Positions 15,333-23,774 are shown, counted from the stretch's first letter. The stretch: 28,170 bases of DNA from VGWB01 sp964480945 (GCA_964480945.1 CAYZRX010000051.1:1-28170); one strand, 5' to 3'. The notes: a model not told the origin generated them from the sequence alone. Numbers and translations are program-made.

Positions 15333-16088
15333 TCAGTCCGTCGGCTTCAGGTTTCTCAGCTTCTGACGCGCCGAGGGCGCCACCCCACTGCGCGGAAACT
15401 CCTTCAGCAACGTCTCAAACATACTTCTAGCCTCTCCCATTTTTCCCAGCTGCTCATACGTCCTGCCCAGCAAGTAGTATGCGTCCGCCTTCTTGTTTGA
15501 CCCCCTCCAGTCGACCACCCGCTTCAACGCCACGAGGGCCAGATTGAATTGCTTCAGGCCAAAGCGACTCACACCGATCCAGAAATGACAATTGTCCTGC
15601 AAGTCCTCCTGGACGCCGCGCCGCAGCACACCCTCAAACGCATCGATCGCCTCCTGGTACCTCCGCGCTTGGCACAAGCGCAGCGCATCCCCGTATGTAA
15701 GTCCCACGGGCTGTTCTCGTTGCAGAGATGCTCTCGAGGGTTGCTGCTGTTCTTTCTTCGCAATACGGAAGGAATCCGCGGCGCCCCCCCGGCGTGAGGC
15801 TTCGAGGAGCTGCAGGCGAGCCGCGATTGCATGAAGTCGTTGTTGCTGCTCGCGCATGGCCTGCAGAAGAGAGTCGGCTCTCGCAGTCCAGGAAGAGACC
15901 CTTGCGGTATCGGTCACCTCCGAAGTTTCTGATGCAGGAACGAGGTCAGCCGGCCTTAGCGGCTTGAAGAACGTCTCATCAGACGCCGTGGACAGCCTCG
16001 CGCTCCCGCAACCGACGAGCGATGAGCAGAGAAGAACGAACAAGAACCCCTGTGGCGCAGCGAGCGGAGGCATGCCGTGCTCCCTCAT
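15333..16088 (-). CDS. Lipoprotein with coiled coil and C-terminal TPR repeats (CpoB/YbgF-like)
   Basis: A 251-residue predicted lipoprotein: hydrophobic segment and lipobox 'LVGC' with C27 as lipidated residue, a Gln-rich coiled coil (about 70-97), a low-complexity linker, then TPR helices from about 130 to 246 ('YGDALRLCQARRYQEAIDAFEGVL', split over two helices, and 'AYYLLGRTYEQLGKMGEA'). The coiled-coil-plus-TPR order resembles CpoB/YbgF of the Tol-Pal system, but no tol genes are near, so this is only an architectural likeness. I chose ATG 16088 because it overlaps the stop of the upstream lipoprotein gene (ATGA); the frame is open further upstream, but only inside that gene. It is the last gene of the pyrG group. 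Confidence 0.75.
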   Translation of the reverse strand: MREHGMPPLAAPQGFLFVLLCSSLVGCGSARLSTASDETFFKPLRPADLVPASETSEVTDTARVSSWTARADSLLQAMREQQQRLHAIAARLQLLEASRRGGAADSFRIAKKEQQQPSRASLQREQPVGLTYGDALRLCQARRYQEAIDAFEGVLRRGVQEDLQDNCHFWIGVSRFGLKQFNLALVALKRVVDWRGSNKKADAYYLLGRTYEQLGKMGEARSMFETLLKEFPRSGVAPSARQKLRNLKPTD

Positions 16089-16846
16089 TCGACCACCGGT
16101 GTTTTCTTCGCGGTCAGCAGATAGGTAAAGAAACCGAGAAAGCTGCTCGCGAAAATCGCGGCCGTGATTTGATCCCCGGCTGTCGGTTTCAGGCTCCGCG
16201 CAGGTGGCCGCGTGGGAAGCCATGCGGGAACACGAGAATCATCCCACGCCGTCTGTTTCACAGAATCGATGGAAAAGGTGAAATGATACGAATGAACGTC
16301 CGATCCAAATGCCGCGGGGAGGGTCAGATCGATGGTGGCGCCTGCCATGTTCAAAATAGAATCCCGCAGCGCGGGCGAATTGTCATCCGTCGTCGGCAGC
16401 AAATCCCGCTCCTGCCATTGTCTCCCATCGAACGAGACATTTCCGGAAGGAAGAATGACGTCTCGGATCACTCCCATCGGTGGGATCGGCGGACCGACGG
16501 AGACTGCGGAGCTCGAATCGTAGAACGTCAGGAGGTTACGTACAGAGGTAGAGGAACCGAGCAGATCAAGCGACGCTTTTCCCCATTCGATCCACATGGT
16601 GTCCGGCGAGATGTTCTGAGCCTGGAATCGAATGGCAGGGTCATCGAACCGAAATTGAATGATGAGGCGCCCGTCGCGGAAGAGCAGATCGCTCGATTTC
16701 GCCGGGGCCACCATCGAGAGCGAATAGCGGTACTTTTTCCCGAAGGAAGACCGAAGCCGGGCAGAGGTGCTGCAGCCGAACAGTAGGAGCACAGGCAGCA
16801 GAACGACCGAGAGAAGTTGACGATGTGCGCTCAGGCGCTTCCTCAA
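16085..16846 (-). CDS. Putative lipoprotein of unknown function
   Basis: A 253-residue protein with a lipoprotein signal ('VVLLPVLLLFGCS', C25 as lipidated residue), beta-rich middle region and a single hydrophobic stretch near the C-terminus (about 229-245, 'AAIFASSFLGFFTYLL'). No known domain is recognised. The start is a TTG only 1 nt after the pyrG stop (TGATTTG), so translation is probably coupled to pyrG. Its stop overlaps the next lipoprotein gene start (ATGA). A lipidated N-terminus plus a C-terminal membrane helix is an unusual combination; it could anchor the protein in both membranes or just at one twice. Confidence 0.7.
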   Translation of the reverse strand: MRKRLSAHRQLLSVVLLPVLLLFGCSTSARLRSSFGKKYRYSLSMVAPAKSSDLLFRDGRLIIQFRFDDPAIRFQAQNISPDTMWIEWGKASLDLLGSSTSVRNLLTFYDSSSAVSVGPPIPPMGVIRDVILPSGNVSFDGRQWQERDLLPTTDDNSPALRDSILNMAGATIDLTLPAAFGSDVHSYHFTFSIDSVKQTAWDDSRVPAWLPTRPPARSLKPTAGDQITAAIFASSFLGFFTYLLTAKKTPVVE

Positions 16847-16847
16847 A

Positions 16848-18470
16848 TCACGCCGCCGGTTTCCCGGCGCACTCCTTGGCCGCCTTCACGAAGTCACGGA
16901 ACAACGGGTGTGGATTGATCGCACGCGACTTGAGCTCCGGATGGAACTGCCCTGCCACAAACCACGGATGGTTGGCAAGCTCGATGATCTCTACCAGCGT
17001 ATTGTCGGGGGAGAGACCGCTCAACACCATGCCCCCCTCCGAGAGCTTCTTGCGGAACTTGTTATTGACCTCGTACCGATGCCGATGTCGCTCGTAGATG
17101 AGCTCCTTGCGGTATGCCTTGAACGCCTTCGTCCCTTTCGTGAGAATGCAGGGGTATGCGCCGAGCCGCATCGTTCCCCCGAGGTTCTTCACTCCCTTCT
17201 GGTCCATCATGAGGTCGATGACGTTGTTCTTCGTCTTCTTGAACTCCGTGCTGTTGGCACCTGCGAGGCCGCAGATATGCCGTGCAAACTCGATCACTGC
17301 ACATTGCAGGCCAAGGCAGATGCCGAGGAAGGGAACGTTGTTCTCCCGCACGTAGCGGATGGCATCGATTTTCCCTTCGATCCCACGCTCGCCAAAGCCG
17401 CCCGGCACCAGCAACCCCGCGACGTCTTTGAGATATCGCTCCGCACCGAAACGCTCGATATCCTCCGCTTTCACCCAGCGGATCTCGACTGCCACGTCGT
17501 TTTCCGCTCCCGCGTGCACGAACGCCTCGGAAATGCTTTTGTACGCGTCGAGCAGATCCGTGTACTTGCCGCAAACAGCGATCGTCACTTTCCCCGCCGG
17601 ATGTTTGACTCGATTCACGAACCGCGTCCAGCGGCGAAGATCGGGAGCGCCGCACTTGAGGTTGAGTTTCTCGACGACGATCTCCGCAAGATGTTCCCGC
17701 TCGAAGACGAGGGGTACTTCGTAAATGGACTGAACGTCTTGTCCCTCGATCACCGCTTCAGGCTCGACGTTACAGAAGAGCGCAATCTTCTCCCGCAGCT
17801 CACGGCTGAGGTGCTTCTCCGACCGGCAGATCAGCACGTCCGGCTGGACGCCGATCTCCAGCAGCGTCTTGACGCTGTGTTGGGTCGGCTTTGTCTTCAG
17901 CTCGCCTGCCGATTTGATGTACGGCACGAGCGTCACATGGATGTTGAGCGCATTCCGGCGGCCGACGCTGAGCGTGAACTGTCGCATTGCCTCCAGGAAC
18001 GGCAGGCCTTCAATATCACCGACCGTCCCCCCCACCTCCGTGATGACGACGTCATACTTGCCGGTGGCGCCAAGGCTTGAGATTCGCTTCTTGATCTCGT
18101 CCGTGATGTGCGGGATGACCTGCACCGTCGCGCCCAGGTAATCACCCCGGCGCTCCTTCGAGATCACTTCATAGTAGATCTGGCCCGTCGTGGCATTGTT
18201 CTGCCGTGCGGTGCTGACATCAAGAAAGCGCTCGTAGTGTCCGAGGTCCAGATCCGTCTCAGCCCCATCATCCGTGACATAGACTTCCCCGTGTTGGAAG
18301 GGGTTCATCGTCCCCGGGTCGACGTTGATGTAGGGATCGAATTTCTGAATCGTCACGCGGAGCCCTCGCGCTTTGAGCAGTAGGCCCAGCGACGCGGCCG
18401 AAATTCCTTTTCCCAGCGAGGAGACAACGCCGCCGGTGATGAAAACATATTTGACGTGATTCTTTGCCAT
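16848..18470 (-). CDS. pyrG: CTP synthase
   Basis: CTP synthase aminates UTP to CTP with glutamine and ATP in the cytoplasm. The 540-residue protein has the N-terminal synthase domain ('KYVFITGGVVSSLGKGISAA' P-loop, 'DPYINVDPGTMNPFQHGEV') and a class I glutamine amidotransferase domain. The nucleophile is the Cys in 'GICLGLQC', and the His-Glu pair is in 'QFHPELKSR'. Length and motifs are complete. It lies 104 nt after kdsB, whose reaction consumes CTP, and is followed by two lipoprotein genes. I saw no good promoter in the 104-nt gap, so co-transcription with kdsB is likely. Confidence 0.98.
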   Translation of the reverse strand: MAKNHVKYVFITGGVVSSLGKGISAASLGLLLKARGLRVTIQKFDPYINVDPGTMNPFQHGEVYVTDDGAETDLDLGHYERFLDVSTARQNNATTGQIYYEVISKERRGDYLGATVQVIPHITDEIKKRISSLGATGKYDVVITEVGGTVGDIEGLPFLEAMRQFTLSVGRRNALNIHVTLVPYIKSAGELKTKPTQHSVKTLLEIGVQPDVLICRSEKHLSRELREKIALFCNVEPEAVIEGQDVQSIYEVPLVFEREHLAEIVVEKLNLKCGAPDLRRWTRFVNRVKHPAGKVTIAVCGKYTDLLDAYKSISEAFVHAGAENDVAVEIRWVKAEDIERFGAERYLKDVAGLLVPGGFGERGIEGKIDAIRYVRENNVPFLGICLGLQCAVIEFARHICGLAGANSTEFKKTKNNVIDLMMDQKGVKNLGGTMRLGAYPCILTKGTKAFKAYRKELIYERHRHRYEVNNKFRKKLSEGGMVLSGLSPDNTLVEIIELANHPWFVAGQFHPELKSRAINPHPLFRDFVKAAKECAGKPAA

Positions 18471-18574
18471 GAGAGTCGAAAATGATCTTTAAGGATTTAT
18501 GTTGAATTCAAGCTGTCTGGCAGAAACTCCGAACCAAGAAATTTCCCCAGGTTATTGACCGTTCGCCTGCGTGC

Positions 18575-19324
18575 TTAGGCGCGCTTCAACAGACCGATCA
18601 CGCGCCGGACATCATCTTCCGTATCGACCGGGACGCTGTCATGCGTCGTGACCCCGACCTTGATGCGATGTCCGTGCTCGAGGATCCTCAGCTGTTCGAG
18701 CCGTTCTGCCCGTTCCAACGGAGACTCCGGAATCTGAGTGTACTTCAGCAGAAATCCTCGCCTGAACACATAGATACCGATGTGCTTGAAGAAGGACTGC
18801 TTGTCGAGCCATTTCGCCTGATCGGGTTCATCCCGCAGGAAAGGAATCGGCGACCGCGAGAAATAGAGCGCGTTCATGTCGCTGCCGAAAGCCACTTTGA
18901 CGATGCCCGGGTTAATCAATTCGGCGAGTGTCTCAATCCTCCTGACGAGCGTCCCAACCTCGGCATCTTCATCCTTCAGGACCACATTCACGGCTTCGTC
19001 GATCATCTCGGGAGCGATGATCGGCTCGTCGCCCTGCACGTTCACAAAGATGTCGCCTTCCGTCGTGCGCGCCACGGCAGCCACGCGATCGCTCCCGCTC
19101 TTGATATCCGCCGGCGTCAACTCGACTTCGCCCCCGAACGTTCGCACGACGTCTGCCACCCGCTGATCATCTGTTGCAACGAGGACCCGGTTCAACAGCT
19201 TTGCCCTCTTTGCCCGCTCGTAGACATGCTGTACCATCGGTTTCCCCAGGAGGTCAACGAGCGGCTTTCCGGGCAAACGCTGCGAGGCAAAGCGGGCGGG
19301 GATCACGCCGACAACGTGGGGCAT
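18575..19324 (-). CDS. kdsB: 3-deoxy-manno-octulosonate cytidylyltransferase (CMP-Kdo synthetase)
   Basis: Activates Kdo with CTP to CMP-Kdo for transfer to lipid A. The 249-residue length is typical. The nucleotide-binding N-terminus 'VVGVIPARFASQRLPGKPL', 'VATDDQRV', 'SGSDRVAAVA', 'VNVQGDEPII' and the later 'KHIGIYVFRRGFL' are family hallmarks. An AGGTGA Shine-Dalgarno sequence that includes the gatC stop codon precedes the ATG, so translation is coupled to gatC (3-nt gap). Together with the Lpt permeases it shows that the organism makes Kdo-containing LPS or lipooligosaccharide. Confidence 0.97.
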   Translation of the reverse strand: MPHVVGVIPARFASQRLPGKPLVDLLGKPMVQHVYERAKRAKLLNRVLVATDDQRVADVVRTFGGEVELTPADIKSGSDRVAAVARTTEGDIFVNVQGDEPIIAPEMIDEAVNVVLKDEDAEVGTLVRRIETLAELINPGIVKVAFGSDMNALYFSRSPIPFLRDEPDQAKWLDKQSFFKHIGIYVFRRGFLLKYTQIPESPLERAERLEQLRILEHGHRIKVGVTTHDSVPVDTEDDVRRVIGLLKRA

Positions 19325-19327
19325 CGT

Positions 19328-19621
19328 TCACCTGTCACCGATGACTTTTGGCACTTTGAAGAACTTTTCCGTCTTGGCGGGCGCGTTCTTCAGAGCTTCT
19401 TCCGTCGCCAACCCGGGCTTCACCTCATCCCGGCGAAAAACGTTGTTCAAATCGATCACATGGGCGAGCGGCTCGACGTTACTGGTGTCGAGCTTCTTCA
19501 GCTGCTCCACGTAGGCGAGGATCTCGTTCAGTTGATGAGTGAACTTCTCCTTTTCTTCCTTCGTGAATTCCAGCCGCGCGAGCTTCGCGATATGATCGAC
19601 GTCCTCAAGCGTAACCGGCAT
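19328..19621 (-). CDS. gatC: Asp-tRNA(Asn)/Glu-tRNA(Gln) amidotransferase subunit C
   Basis: The small subunit of the GatCAB amidotransferase, which converts misacylated Glu-tRNA(Gln) or Asp-tRNA(Asn). It is 97 residues with the family pattern 'VDHIAKLARLEFTKEEKEKF' at 8-27, 'LNEILAYVEQLKKLDT' and 'ANVxPLxH'-like 'SNVEPLAHVIDLNNVFRRDE', ending 'FFKVPKVIG'. The gatA and gatB genes are not in the window. It sits 8 nt after plsC and 3 nt before kdsB, so expression is tied to envelope genes. Confidence 0.96.
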   Translation of the reverse strand: MPVTLEDVDHIAKLARLEFTKEEKEKFTHQLNEILAYVEQLKKLDTSNVEPLAHVIDLNNVFRRDEVKPGLATEEALKNAPAKTEKFFKVPKVIGDR

Positions 19622-19629
19622 AGATCATC

Positions 19630-20340
19630 TTATGACTGTTCCACATAGTTCTTGGCAATCGCTTCGCGAACTTTCTGCATCAACTCCAGTTCCGCCTCCC
19701 TTCCCTCAATTCCCGCGGTCGGGATAGGCTCTCCGAGCACCAAGGTAATGTCTGCAGGGCGCACACGAGTCGATCCCTTCGGAAGGATGCCGAAGGTGTT
19801 GTTGATCGCGACCGGCACGATGGGCACCCGCGATCGGGCCGCAAGGGAAAATGCTCCGCGCTTGAAGGGCTGGAGCTTTCCATCGCGCGTCCGCGTCCCC
19901 TCGGCAAACAGAATAACGGACGCCCCTGTCCGCATGCGCTCCACGGCTTCCTCGAGACTCTTTGCCGCATCGCGCGCCCTCCCCCGGTCGATACTGATGT
20001 AATATCCGTACTTCAATGCCCAGCCCCACAGGGGAACCCTCGTCAATTCCTTCTTCAGAACAAAACGAATGTCATCCGGTATCCCAACCATCAGCGCGGG
20101 GATATCAAACATGCTTGCATGATTCGAGACATAGATGTAATGCTTCGCGCCCTCGAGATGCTCGATGCCCTGTGCACGGACCTTGACGCCAAAGAGCCAG
20201 AGGATGAACCTCGACCACGTGCGGGCAACGCCATGAAAGGTTTTTCCGCTCCTGTCGAGCGGTATCGAGATCAACGCGGCAGTCGAGAACGGTATGGCCG
20301 CGAGGACGACGAGCAGAGCTTTGACAAACGTTACGATCAT
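19630..20340 (-). CDS. plsC: 1-acyl-sn-glycerol-3-phosphate acyltransferase
   Basis: Membrane-associated acyltransferase making phosphatidic acid from lysophosphatidic acid. It is 236 residues with the HX4D catalytic motif at H74-D79 ('SNHASMFD'), 'FVLKKELTRVPLWG' (93-106), the glycerophosphate-binding 'FAEGTRTRDG' (145-154) and 'PIVPVAINNT'. A hydrophobic N-terminus (about 4-27) anchors it to the inner membrane. It is 36 nt after the M48 peptidase gene and 8 nt before gatC. An AGGG lies near the ATG; the context fits an envelope operon. Confidence 0.95.
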   Translation of the reverse strand: MIVTFVKALLVVLAAIPFSTAALISIPLDRSGKTFHGVARTWSRFILWLFGVKVRAQGIEHLEGAKHYIYVSNHASMFDIPALMVGIPDDIRFVLKKELTRVPLWGWALKYGYYISIDRGRARDAAKSLEEAVERMRTGASVILFAEGTRTRDGKLQPFKRGAFSLAARSRVPIVPVAINNTFGILPKGSTRVRPADITLVLGEPIPTAGIEGREAELELMQKVREAIAKNYVEQS

Positions 20341-20376
20341 GCCCTAGAACCTCAGTCCAATCCCTGGTCAGATCTC

Positions 20377-21594
20377 TCAGTGCTCCACCGCTCTGATGCG
20401 TTTCTCGATCGACGGATGACTGTAGAACAAGAACTCTACGAGCGGGTGTGGGGAGGTGTCTGCCAAGTTGATCGCCGCGAGCTTCCTCAGCGCGTTCGTG
20501 AAAGCCTCCCTGTTCCCTGATACCGTGACTGCATATCGATCAGCGGCGCGCTCGTGAGAACGCGAGAGCATATTCGAGAGCGGGCCGGTCACGAGAGAAT
20601 AGGCCCCCAGCCAGAGGCTGAGCAGCGGCAGCGCCGCAAGTTGATCGATCGACGTAAACCCGAACCATAAGAGGCTCGCGCGGTAGAGCTCTGCCGTCAC
20701 GAACAACCCCAGGAAGCTGTTGATCGCGCCGACCGCCAACATCATCCAAATGTGCTTGAGTTTGTAATGACCTAGTTCGTGTGTAACGACCGTTTCGATC
20801 TCATCGTCCGTAAAATTCGCTATGAGCGTATCACCCAGGATAATCCGTTTCGATTTGCCGATCCCTGCGAAGGCGGCATTCGCCTTCTTGGTGTTCTTGC
20901 TAAGGTCAAAGACGAACACCCCCTTGACCGACATCCCCACGTTGTGACAGTGAGCCAGGATTCTGTCTTTGAGCTTCCCGTCTTCCAGAGGTCTAAATTT
21001 GTAGAAGAGCGGAAAGATGAGGACCGGTGCAAGTCGAGCCAGCACCACCGAGAGGAGGAACAACACTGCGCTCACCGGAAGCCACCAGAGGTCACCGAAT
21101 GTTTTCAAGCAATAGTAGAACGCAAGGAGGACGGGAACTCCAATCAAGAGCCCGACAACCATGCCCTTCGCACCCTCCCAAACCCAGGCCCGGAAGCGTT
21201 GAGTCGAGAACTGATATTTGTGTTCAAGATAGAATCCTGAGTAGCATTTCAAAGGCGCACCCACGACCACTTCAAGCAGTCCAATCACCGCCACGAACAG
21301 CAGCAGAGCGACGTAGTCGTTCTGGGAGACGCCACGCACGGCCGTCTCGACCCATGATGTCGCTCCAGTCGCGACCAGGAGAAATGTAAGGAGGACGTAC
21401 ACGAGAGTGCCGGTGACCCCCAGGCCGATTTTCACTCTGGCGTATCGTTTGGCAAGTGTTTCGGACCGGGGTGGTGCCGGAGATGTTTGCTGCGGGGGAA
21501 GGTTGCTGGCTGAGGGGTCTAAGGCATCGGTTCGAGCATCTTGCAGTTCTTCGGGATTCACCCCGAAGTGCTTGGGGCTTACGGCTTGCTCCAT
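20377..21594 (-). CDS. M48 family membrane zinc metalloprotease (Ste24-like)
   Basis: A 405-residue multi-pass membrane protease. The zinc motif HExxH is 'HELGH' at 272-276, and E348 in 'SRSHERAADRYA' is the third ligand. Membrane helices lie near 57-77, 94-113, 143-163, 170-194, 283-303 and 320-338, as in Ste24/CAAX protease 1 rather than the smaller HtpX. The N-terminal 50 residues are polar and Pro-rich, probably disordered. In bacteria these proteases are linked to membrane protein quality control; prenylated substrates are not expected. The 36-nt gap to plsC suggests it begins the envelope transcript, but I saw no clear promoter or strong Shine-Dalgarno sequence before the ATG. Confidence 0.9.
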   Translation of the reverse strand: MEQAVSPKHFGVNPEELQDARTDALDPSASNLPPQQTSPAPPRSETLAKRYARVKIGLGVTGTLVYVLLTFLLVATGATSWVETAVRGVSQNDYVALLLFVAVIGLLEVVVGAPLKCYSGFYLEHKYQFSTQRFRAWVWEGAKGMVVGLLIGVPVLLAFYYCLKTFGDLWWLPVSAVLFLLSVVLARLAPVLIFPLFYKFRPLEDGKLKDRILAHCHNVGMSVKGVFVFDLSKNTKKANAAFAGIGKSKRIILGDTLIANFTDDEIETVVTHELGHYKLKHIWMMLAVGAINSFLGLFVTAELYRASLLWFGFTSIDQLAALPLLSLWLGAYSLVTGPLSNMLSRSHERAADRYAVTVSGNREAFTNALRKLAAINLADTSPHPLVEFLFYSHPSIEKRIRAVEH

Positions 21595-21674
21595 GAAGTG
21601 GATAGACGAACGGGTGAAGTCATCGTGGTTTGTCTAAGTTAGCAAAGCAAGCGGTGAAAAGCAAGGAGGCCGTT

Positions 21675-22970
21675 TCACTCGTACAAGAGATACTTTTCGC
21701 GCTTGATCATGAAATGGGCGCGCTCCTGATCGATCGACCGGAGCAGATCCTGTACCGAGGTGTGATGCTGAAGCGCGGTTCGAACGTCGCTCGAGCCGTT
21801 CACCTTGTCAAATGCTTCGAGCCGGTCCGGCTTTGCGCGACCGTAGATGTCATTCTGCGGAAACAGACGCCCGAGCGCATCCAGGATCGTCAGCTGCACG
21901 GCCGTCATGTCAAGCAGCTCGCGATCCCTTACGTGAATCTGCACGCCCTGAAAGCGCGAGCTTGCTGTGTCAAAGTAGAACGGCCGATACCACAACGGAC
22001 GGAACTCGACCCCCTCAAGGCCGCAGTCATTCAGATACTCCGCCAGTTTCTCTCCATCGATCCAGGGAGCGCCGACGAGCTCAAAGGGGAGGGTATAGCC
22101 AACCCCTTGATTCGCGGTGCCCAGCTCGCCCAACAACCCGGTCATGACATAGAACATCGCTGTGGACGCGTGCGGGATGTGCGGCGAGGTTGGAACCCAC
22201 GCGAGGCCCGTTTCGTCCCACCACATCGCGCGTTTCCAACCCTCCATCGGCACGACGATCAGCTTGCAGCGCACACCGTCCGTCAGCCACCCTTCCATGT
22301 TGATCATCTCCGCCAGCTCCCCGGCCGTCATCCCGTACACGTACGGGATGGGATACATGCCCACGAATGACTTGTACTTCGGATCCAGCATCGGCCCTTC
22401 CACACGCTCGCCGGTGAGAGGATCCGGGCGGTCGAGCACCACGAACGTGACATCGTTCTCTGCAGCCGCCTCCATCGCAAGGCCCATGGTCGAAATGTAT
22501 GTGTAGGAACGCACGCCGATATCCTGAATATCGTACACTAGAACGTCGATGCCGCGCAGCATGTCCTTCGTCGGTTTGCGCGTCTTGCCATAGAGAGAAT
22601 ATACGGGCAGACTTGTTCGGCTGTCTTTGTAGCCATCGACAGACATACCGGCTTCAGCATCTCCCCTGATCCCGTGCTCAGGAGCAAACAGCGCGACGAG
22701 CTTGACTCCTTCCGCTTCATAAAGAATGTCGACAGTCGGTTCAAGTTCCGCGCTGACGCCAGTCGGATTTGTGATGAGGCCGACCCTTTTGCCCTGCAGG
22801 ATATCGAAGTGGCGGCTGCGAAGCACATCGATGCCGAGCTTGACTACCGAACCCTCGTCCCGCTCCGTTGTTTGAGCCGTGCAGGTTCTCGGACCCAGGG
22901 ACGCGAGGGAAAGGAAAACTGAGAGCACCACGCCGAGATTTTTAGCGTAATCATTCATGTCGTCGGACAT
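21675..22970 (-). CDS. namZ: DUF1343 exo-beta-N-acetylmuramidase (NamZ-like)
   Basis: NamZ-type enzymes remove N-acetylmuramic acid from the non-reducing end of peptidoglycan fragments. The 431-residue protein has an N-terminal signal sequence (about 10-32) and the DUF1343 core: 'GKRVGLITNPTGV' (60-72), 'LVALFAPEHGIRGD' (91-104) with the conserved Glu-His pair, 'LPVYSLYGKTRKPT' (121-134), and 'DVLVYDIQDIGVRSYTYIST' (142-161). It should work in the periplasm. The start is uncertain: ATG 22970 or ATG 22958, both overlapping the end of the upstream small gene. No muramic-acid uptake or MurQ gene is in view. Confidence 0.9.
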   Translation of the reverse strand: MSDDMNDYAKNLGVVLSVFLSLASLGPRTCTAQTTERDEGSVVKLGIDVLRSRHFDILQGKRVGLITNPTGVSAELEPTVDILYEAEGVKLVALFAPEHGIRGDAEAGMSVDGYKDSRTSLPVYSLYGKTRKPTKDMLRGIDVLVYDIQDIGVRSYTYISTMGLAMEAAAENDVTFVVLDRPDPLTGERVEGPMLDPKYKSFVGMYPIPYVYGMTAGELAEMINMEGWLTDGVRCKLIVVPMEGWKRAMWWDETGLAWVPTSPHIPHASTAMFYVMTGLLGELGTANQGVGYTLPFELVGAPWIDGEKLAEYLNDCGLEGVEFRPLWYRPFYFDTASSRFQGVQIHVRDRELLDMTAVQLTILDALGRLFPQNDIYGRAKPDRLEAFDKVNGSSDVRTALQHHTSVQDLLRSIDQERAHFMIKREKYLLYE

Positions 22971-23166
22971 CGTTGTCGTGTGATCTGGTCTTCTTCAGGA
23001 CGAGGATACTCGCCAGAGCGACGTAAAGGAGTGAGAGCAAACCGGCGCCGTAAAGAACCCAGCCGAGGATCGAGATGGGTGGCTCGAGGAAAACGAACAA
23101 GAACAGCAGGGTGCAAGCAAGCAGGGCGCTGGAACGAATTCTTCGCAGCTCAGTAGGAAGCTCCAC
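22951..23166 (-). CDS. Small two-helix membrane protein, unknown
   Basis: A 71-residue frame starting with GTG, containing two hydrophobic helices (about 13-29 and 32-57) and a charged C-terminus ('KKTRSHDNDVRRHE'). Its 3' end overlaps the namZ start by 20 bp, which suggests translational coupling. A TAAATTTG stretch (Bacteroidota -7-like) lies just upstream, but no matching -35 box. I do not recognise it; length and composition fit a small membrane partner, though evidence that it is translated is only the coding-like hydrophobic pattern and the overlap. Confidence 0.5.
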   Translation of the reverse strand: MELPTELRRIRSSALLACTLLFLFVFLEPPISILGWVLYGAGLLSLLYVALASILVLKKTRSHDNDVRRHE

Positions 23167-23220
23167 TCTCTGGCTTTCAAATTTATGGTTGAAAACCTCA
23201 AGGACTGAATTTCAAGAGGC

Positions 23221-23649
23221 TCACGGCAGCGGGTTGCCGTCCACAGTCCAATTTTTGACCAACGTCAGGTCCTGCATCAGGTCCAGGAGTCTTGAGAGGC
23301 TTTCTTGATCGAATGCCAGGAAGGCCGCAAGAAACCGTTGTTCGTCCTCTGCGGGATATCCTTTCAGAAGCTCCTTCAGCAGCGTGGAGACGCTCTCCAG
23401 GCTCGATCCGAACTCGGTCGCAAGCTTTTCGTATCCCTCCCCATCAACTCCGATGCGCTTCATGATTCCGATCGTTTTGGTAATAAACTTCGCCTGGAAG
23501 ATCAGATCCTCATACTTCTGCAGCGTATCCGACCGACGAGCACCATCGAGGAGGCCACCGACCTCGGTCGGACAGCTCATCTTCCGACCCGAGTGAATTT
23601 CCACCTGCTCAATGAACTTGGCCGTTTCAGGGCGAATCGTCATTTCCAT
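23221..23649 (-). CDS. Helical protein of unknown function
   Basis: A 142-residue soluble, mostly alpha-helical protein with no signal peptide or membrane helix and no domain I recognise. It has leucine-rich amphipathic helices in the second half (about 78-135) and a 'CPTEVGGLLDGARRSD' turn near 26-41; the single Cys makes metal binding unlikely. ATG 23649 and ATG 23643 are both possible starts. TTGTGT-17-TATATT at 23670-23698 could serve as promoter with a very short leader. It lies 54 nt upstream of the small membrane protein gene and could share its transcript with namZ. Confidence 0.6.
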   Translation of the reverse strand: MEMTIRPETAKFIEQVEIHSGRKMSCPTEVGGLLDGARRSDTLQKYEDLIFQAKFITKTIGIMKRIGVDGEGYEKLATEFGSSLESVSTLLKELLKGYPAEDEQRFLAAFLAFDQESLSRLLDLMQDLTLVKNWTVDGNPLP

Positions 23650-23669
23650 TCAATCTGCGTATCCTTAAG

Positions 23670-23698
23670 AATATACATCCTTCGAAAGGCAGACACAA
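23670..23698 (-). promoter_or_regulatory. Possible promoter for the 142-aa protein gene (TTGTGT-N17-TATATT)
   Basis: On the minus strand TTGTGT (23693-23698) and TATATT (23670-23675) are 17 bp apart. The start would be near 23663, only about 14 nt before the ATG at 23649. The weak -35 box and short leader keep confidence low. Confidence 0.35.
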
Positions 23699-23739
23699 CA
23701 CGGGACTGAATCCCTGGAATCATCACCCACACTGCTCAG

Positions 23740-23774
23740 TCTGCAATCTGCAATTTACAATCTTCAATTTCCAC
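23740..23774. repeat. Degenerate heptamer tandem repeat
   Basis: Reading on the plus strand in steps of 7: TCTGCAA, TCTGCAA, TTTACAA, TCTTCAA, TTTCCAC. The first two units are identical and the next two keep the CAA ending. The pyrimidine/CAA pattern continues more loosely to about 23788, close to the trmH stop. It lies in the 140-bp gap between trmH and the 142-aa protein gene. Confidence 0.55.

Noticed and set aside
16089..16223. N-terminal extension of the TPR lipoprotein (45 residues)
   Set aside because: It would bury the lipoprotein signal inside the protein and lies within the preceding gene; the ATGA overlap at 16085-16088 explains the start.
16908..18080. A 390-codon plus-strand frame
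   Set aside because: It lies entirely inside pyrG on the opposite strand; pyrG is complete with all motifs, so this is a shadow frame in GC-rich sequence.
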